Part shown: piece after piece, positions 62,994-64,000 of the stretch
Layout of the letters: each line of letters opens with the position of its first letter
How positions within the stretch are numbered: position 1 is the stretch's first letter
Assembly (NCBI GenBank): GCA_944325575.1
Contig: CALVAR010000003.1
Coordinates: 1 to 64,000 of the forward strand
DNA length: 64,000 bases
Reading direction: 5' to 3'
Source of the DNA: Candidatus Gastranaerophilales bacterium
GTDB lineage: Bacteria > Cyanobacteriota > Vampirovibrionia > Gastranaerophilales > Gastranaerophilaceae
Notes under the pieces: generated by a model
What the model saw: the letters and a program-made list of their open reading frames with translations, nothing else
Databases searched by the model: none
Told to the model about the DNA's origin: nothing
Program-made: the position numbers and the translations under genes

Positions 62994-64000
62994 TTAATAT
63001 AAATTAACTTCAAAATTACCGCCCGACATTTTGACGGATAATTTTAATGTCTGATTTTTATATGCAGCAGGAGGCGTTTTATAGCTCGGTGTATTCATCA
63101 TAGCAGAATACACAGCATCATTTAAACTGTCATTAATTGATTGCTGTGAAAAAGCCCTATTAACCAGATTCCCAGACGAATCAATTTTAAAACTTACAAC
63201 ACAACTGCCGTCTCCAACAACATTTACAAAATTAATATTTGATGCAATTTTATTACGAAGGCCTATTTTGTAATTTTGATACTCTTTCTGCATTGCAGCT
63301 GTATTCACTGCGGGCTGTGCAGACGGTTTTGCTGATACTTTCTTTGTCACGGAAGAAGATTGTTTAGCAGCTGTAGCATTAGATTTATTAGTGGTATTAG
63401 TTTTTACATTGGTATTAGAAGTTGTTGTTTTTGCGACAGTCTTTTTAGGCGCAGCAGCCTTATTGGCAGAAGAAGTCTTCTTTGCAGTTGATGATGGTTT
63501 GTATGTATTATAAGCCGGTGTTGAAGCCTTTTGATTATACACATTAGATTTCCGCACAGGTGCAGATATTTGATTTTTTACATTGTTATATGTATTGATT
63601 ACATCAGACACTATCGGAATAGATTGGGACTGTTGTTTATTAGCAACTGTATTACCAGTTTTTTTAATTTTTGATTCTATCCATATTTCATCAATTGAAG
63701 GTATGTTTTTATTAGCAATTTTATTGTTTGCTGCTTTATTCTCTGACGTTGATTTATCCTCATCAGGGCCAATATCTATAAATAAAAGAGAAATAATTGA
63801 CAAAATAATACAAAGCGCTAATATAAGCACAGACTTTTTATCAATAGACCCCTGAACGGAACTTTTGCTTGCAGGATTTTGTTGCTCATAACGGATATAT
63901 GAAGGAGCCGCTTTAGGCGGATTATTATCTGGCATTATTTCAAATGTATCATTTCCGCAATCACAATAATCAGGTTTTTGGCTAAAAGTTTTTCCGCACT
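62994..64000 (-). CDS. Zinc-ribbon/membrane/TonB-C protein, 5' end beyond the window
   Basis: The gene continues past the right edge: the frame is open to 64000 with the first visible codons giving CGKTFSQKPDYCDCGNDTFE, the last two pairs of a CxxC-type zinc ribbon. An ATG at 63935 is therefore internal. A single membrane helix (VLILALCIILSIISLLFI) is followed by a low-complexity Thr/Lys/Ala/Ser linker (about 60 to 210 after that ATG) and a C-terminal TonB-type domain with VVGDGSCVVSFKIDSSGNLV and PSYKTPPAAY. This suggests an inner-membrane protein reaching the periplasm. Its partner is unknown. Confidence 0.8.
   Translation of the reverse strand, partial: CGKTFSQKPDYCDCGNDTFEIMPDNNPPKAAPSYIRYEQQNPASKSSVQGSIDKKSVLILALCIILSIISLLFIDIGPDEDKSTSENKAANNKIANKNIPSIDEIWIESKIKKTGNTVANKQQSQSIPIVSDVINTYNNVKNQISAPVRKSNVYNQKASTPAYNTYKPSSTAKKTSSANKAAAPKKTVAKTTTSNTNVKTNTTNKSNATAAKQSSSVTKKVSAKPSAQPAVNTAAMQKEYQNYKIGLRNKIASNINFVNVVGDGSCVVSFKIDSSGNLVNRAFSQQSINDSLNDAVYSAMMNTPSYKTPPAAYKNQTLKLSVKMSGGNFEVNLY

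Overview
The window is a low-GC bacterial chromosome segment with standard-code genes. Its lpxD-lpxC-fabZ-lpxA lipid A block, minC-minD-minE in the order found in cyanobacteria, an AMIN/amidase_3 cell-wall hydrolase, a rubredoxin-first rubrerythrin and glycogen enzymes with odd N-terminal leaders fit best with an anaerobic, non-photosynthetic relative of cyanobacteria (Gastranaerophilales/Melainabacteria type). This assignment is inferred from gene content; no 16S gene or tRNA was recognised.

Layout. 1-0.8 kb: a palindromic repeat, an AT-rich gap and a large SRP RNA with an Alu domain (minus). 0.8-9 kb: a giant GH13 enzyme, a CorA-type Mg transporter, a dicarboxylate/glutamate symporter and motA-motB. 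9-12.9 kb: tsaE-tsaB, a secreted protein, thioredoxin reductase and an M29 aminopeptidase. 13-16.2 kb: the lipid A operon, with a dispersed structured repeat directly upstream. 16.5-28.5 kb: a small protein with a distinctive promoter, amidase, murI, a GGDEF/HD-GYP protein, prmC, reverse rubrerythrin with a promoter-operator, HU, a pseudopilin, dCMP deaminase, def, fmt, aroH and a Cys-cluster protein. 28.5-36 kb: mutL, an orphan DNA methyltransferase, a lipoate ligase family protein, nnrD, trmL, a HEIGH membrane protein, a CDP-alcohol phosphatidyltransferase and a Gfo/Idh oxidoreductase. 36-49 kb: a candidate structured RNA, an MsbA-like ABC exporter, a membrane protein, serA, a LysM/EF-hand protein, a peptide-type binding lipoprotein, a SulP transporter and glycogen synthase. 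49-55 kb: minE, minD, minC, a coiled-coil membrane protein, a PfkB-type kinase and a polysaccharide pyruvyl transferase. 55-58.5 kb: a rearrangement-prone zone with a four-unit palindromic repeat array, tatC, a second copy of the structured repeat, an aldo/keto reductase fragment and a gene lacking its 5' end. 58.5-64 kb: a MerR regulator, an EndoQ-like nuclease running into a UvrD-type helicase across a 10-A tract, a secreted VWA protein, and a zinc-ribbon/TonB-C protein cut by the window edge.

Most genes are housekeeping or envelope functions. The points most worth a second look are these: an EndoQ-helicase pair that looks like one protein split by a +1 shift at A10; a promoter class shared by three monocistronic genes of unknown role (AATTTTTT-N13-TTTATATATATA, two with paired GTATATAC palindromes); a modular nested-palindrome repeat family that may encode a conserved peptide; and a candidate structured RNA at 36.3 kb. 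All are read by eye, and coordinates of RNA ends and promoters are approximate.
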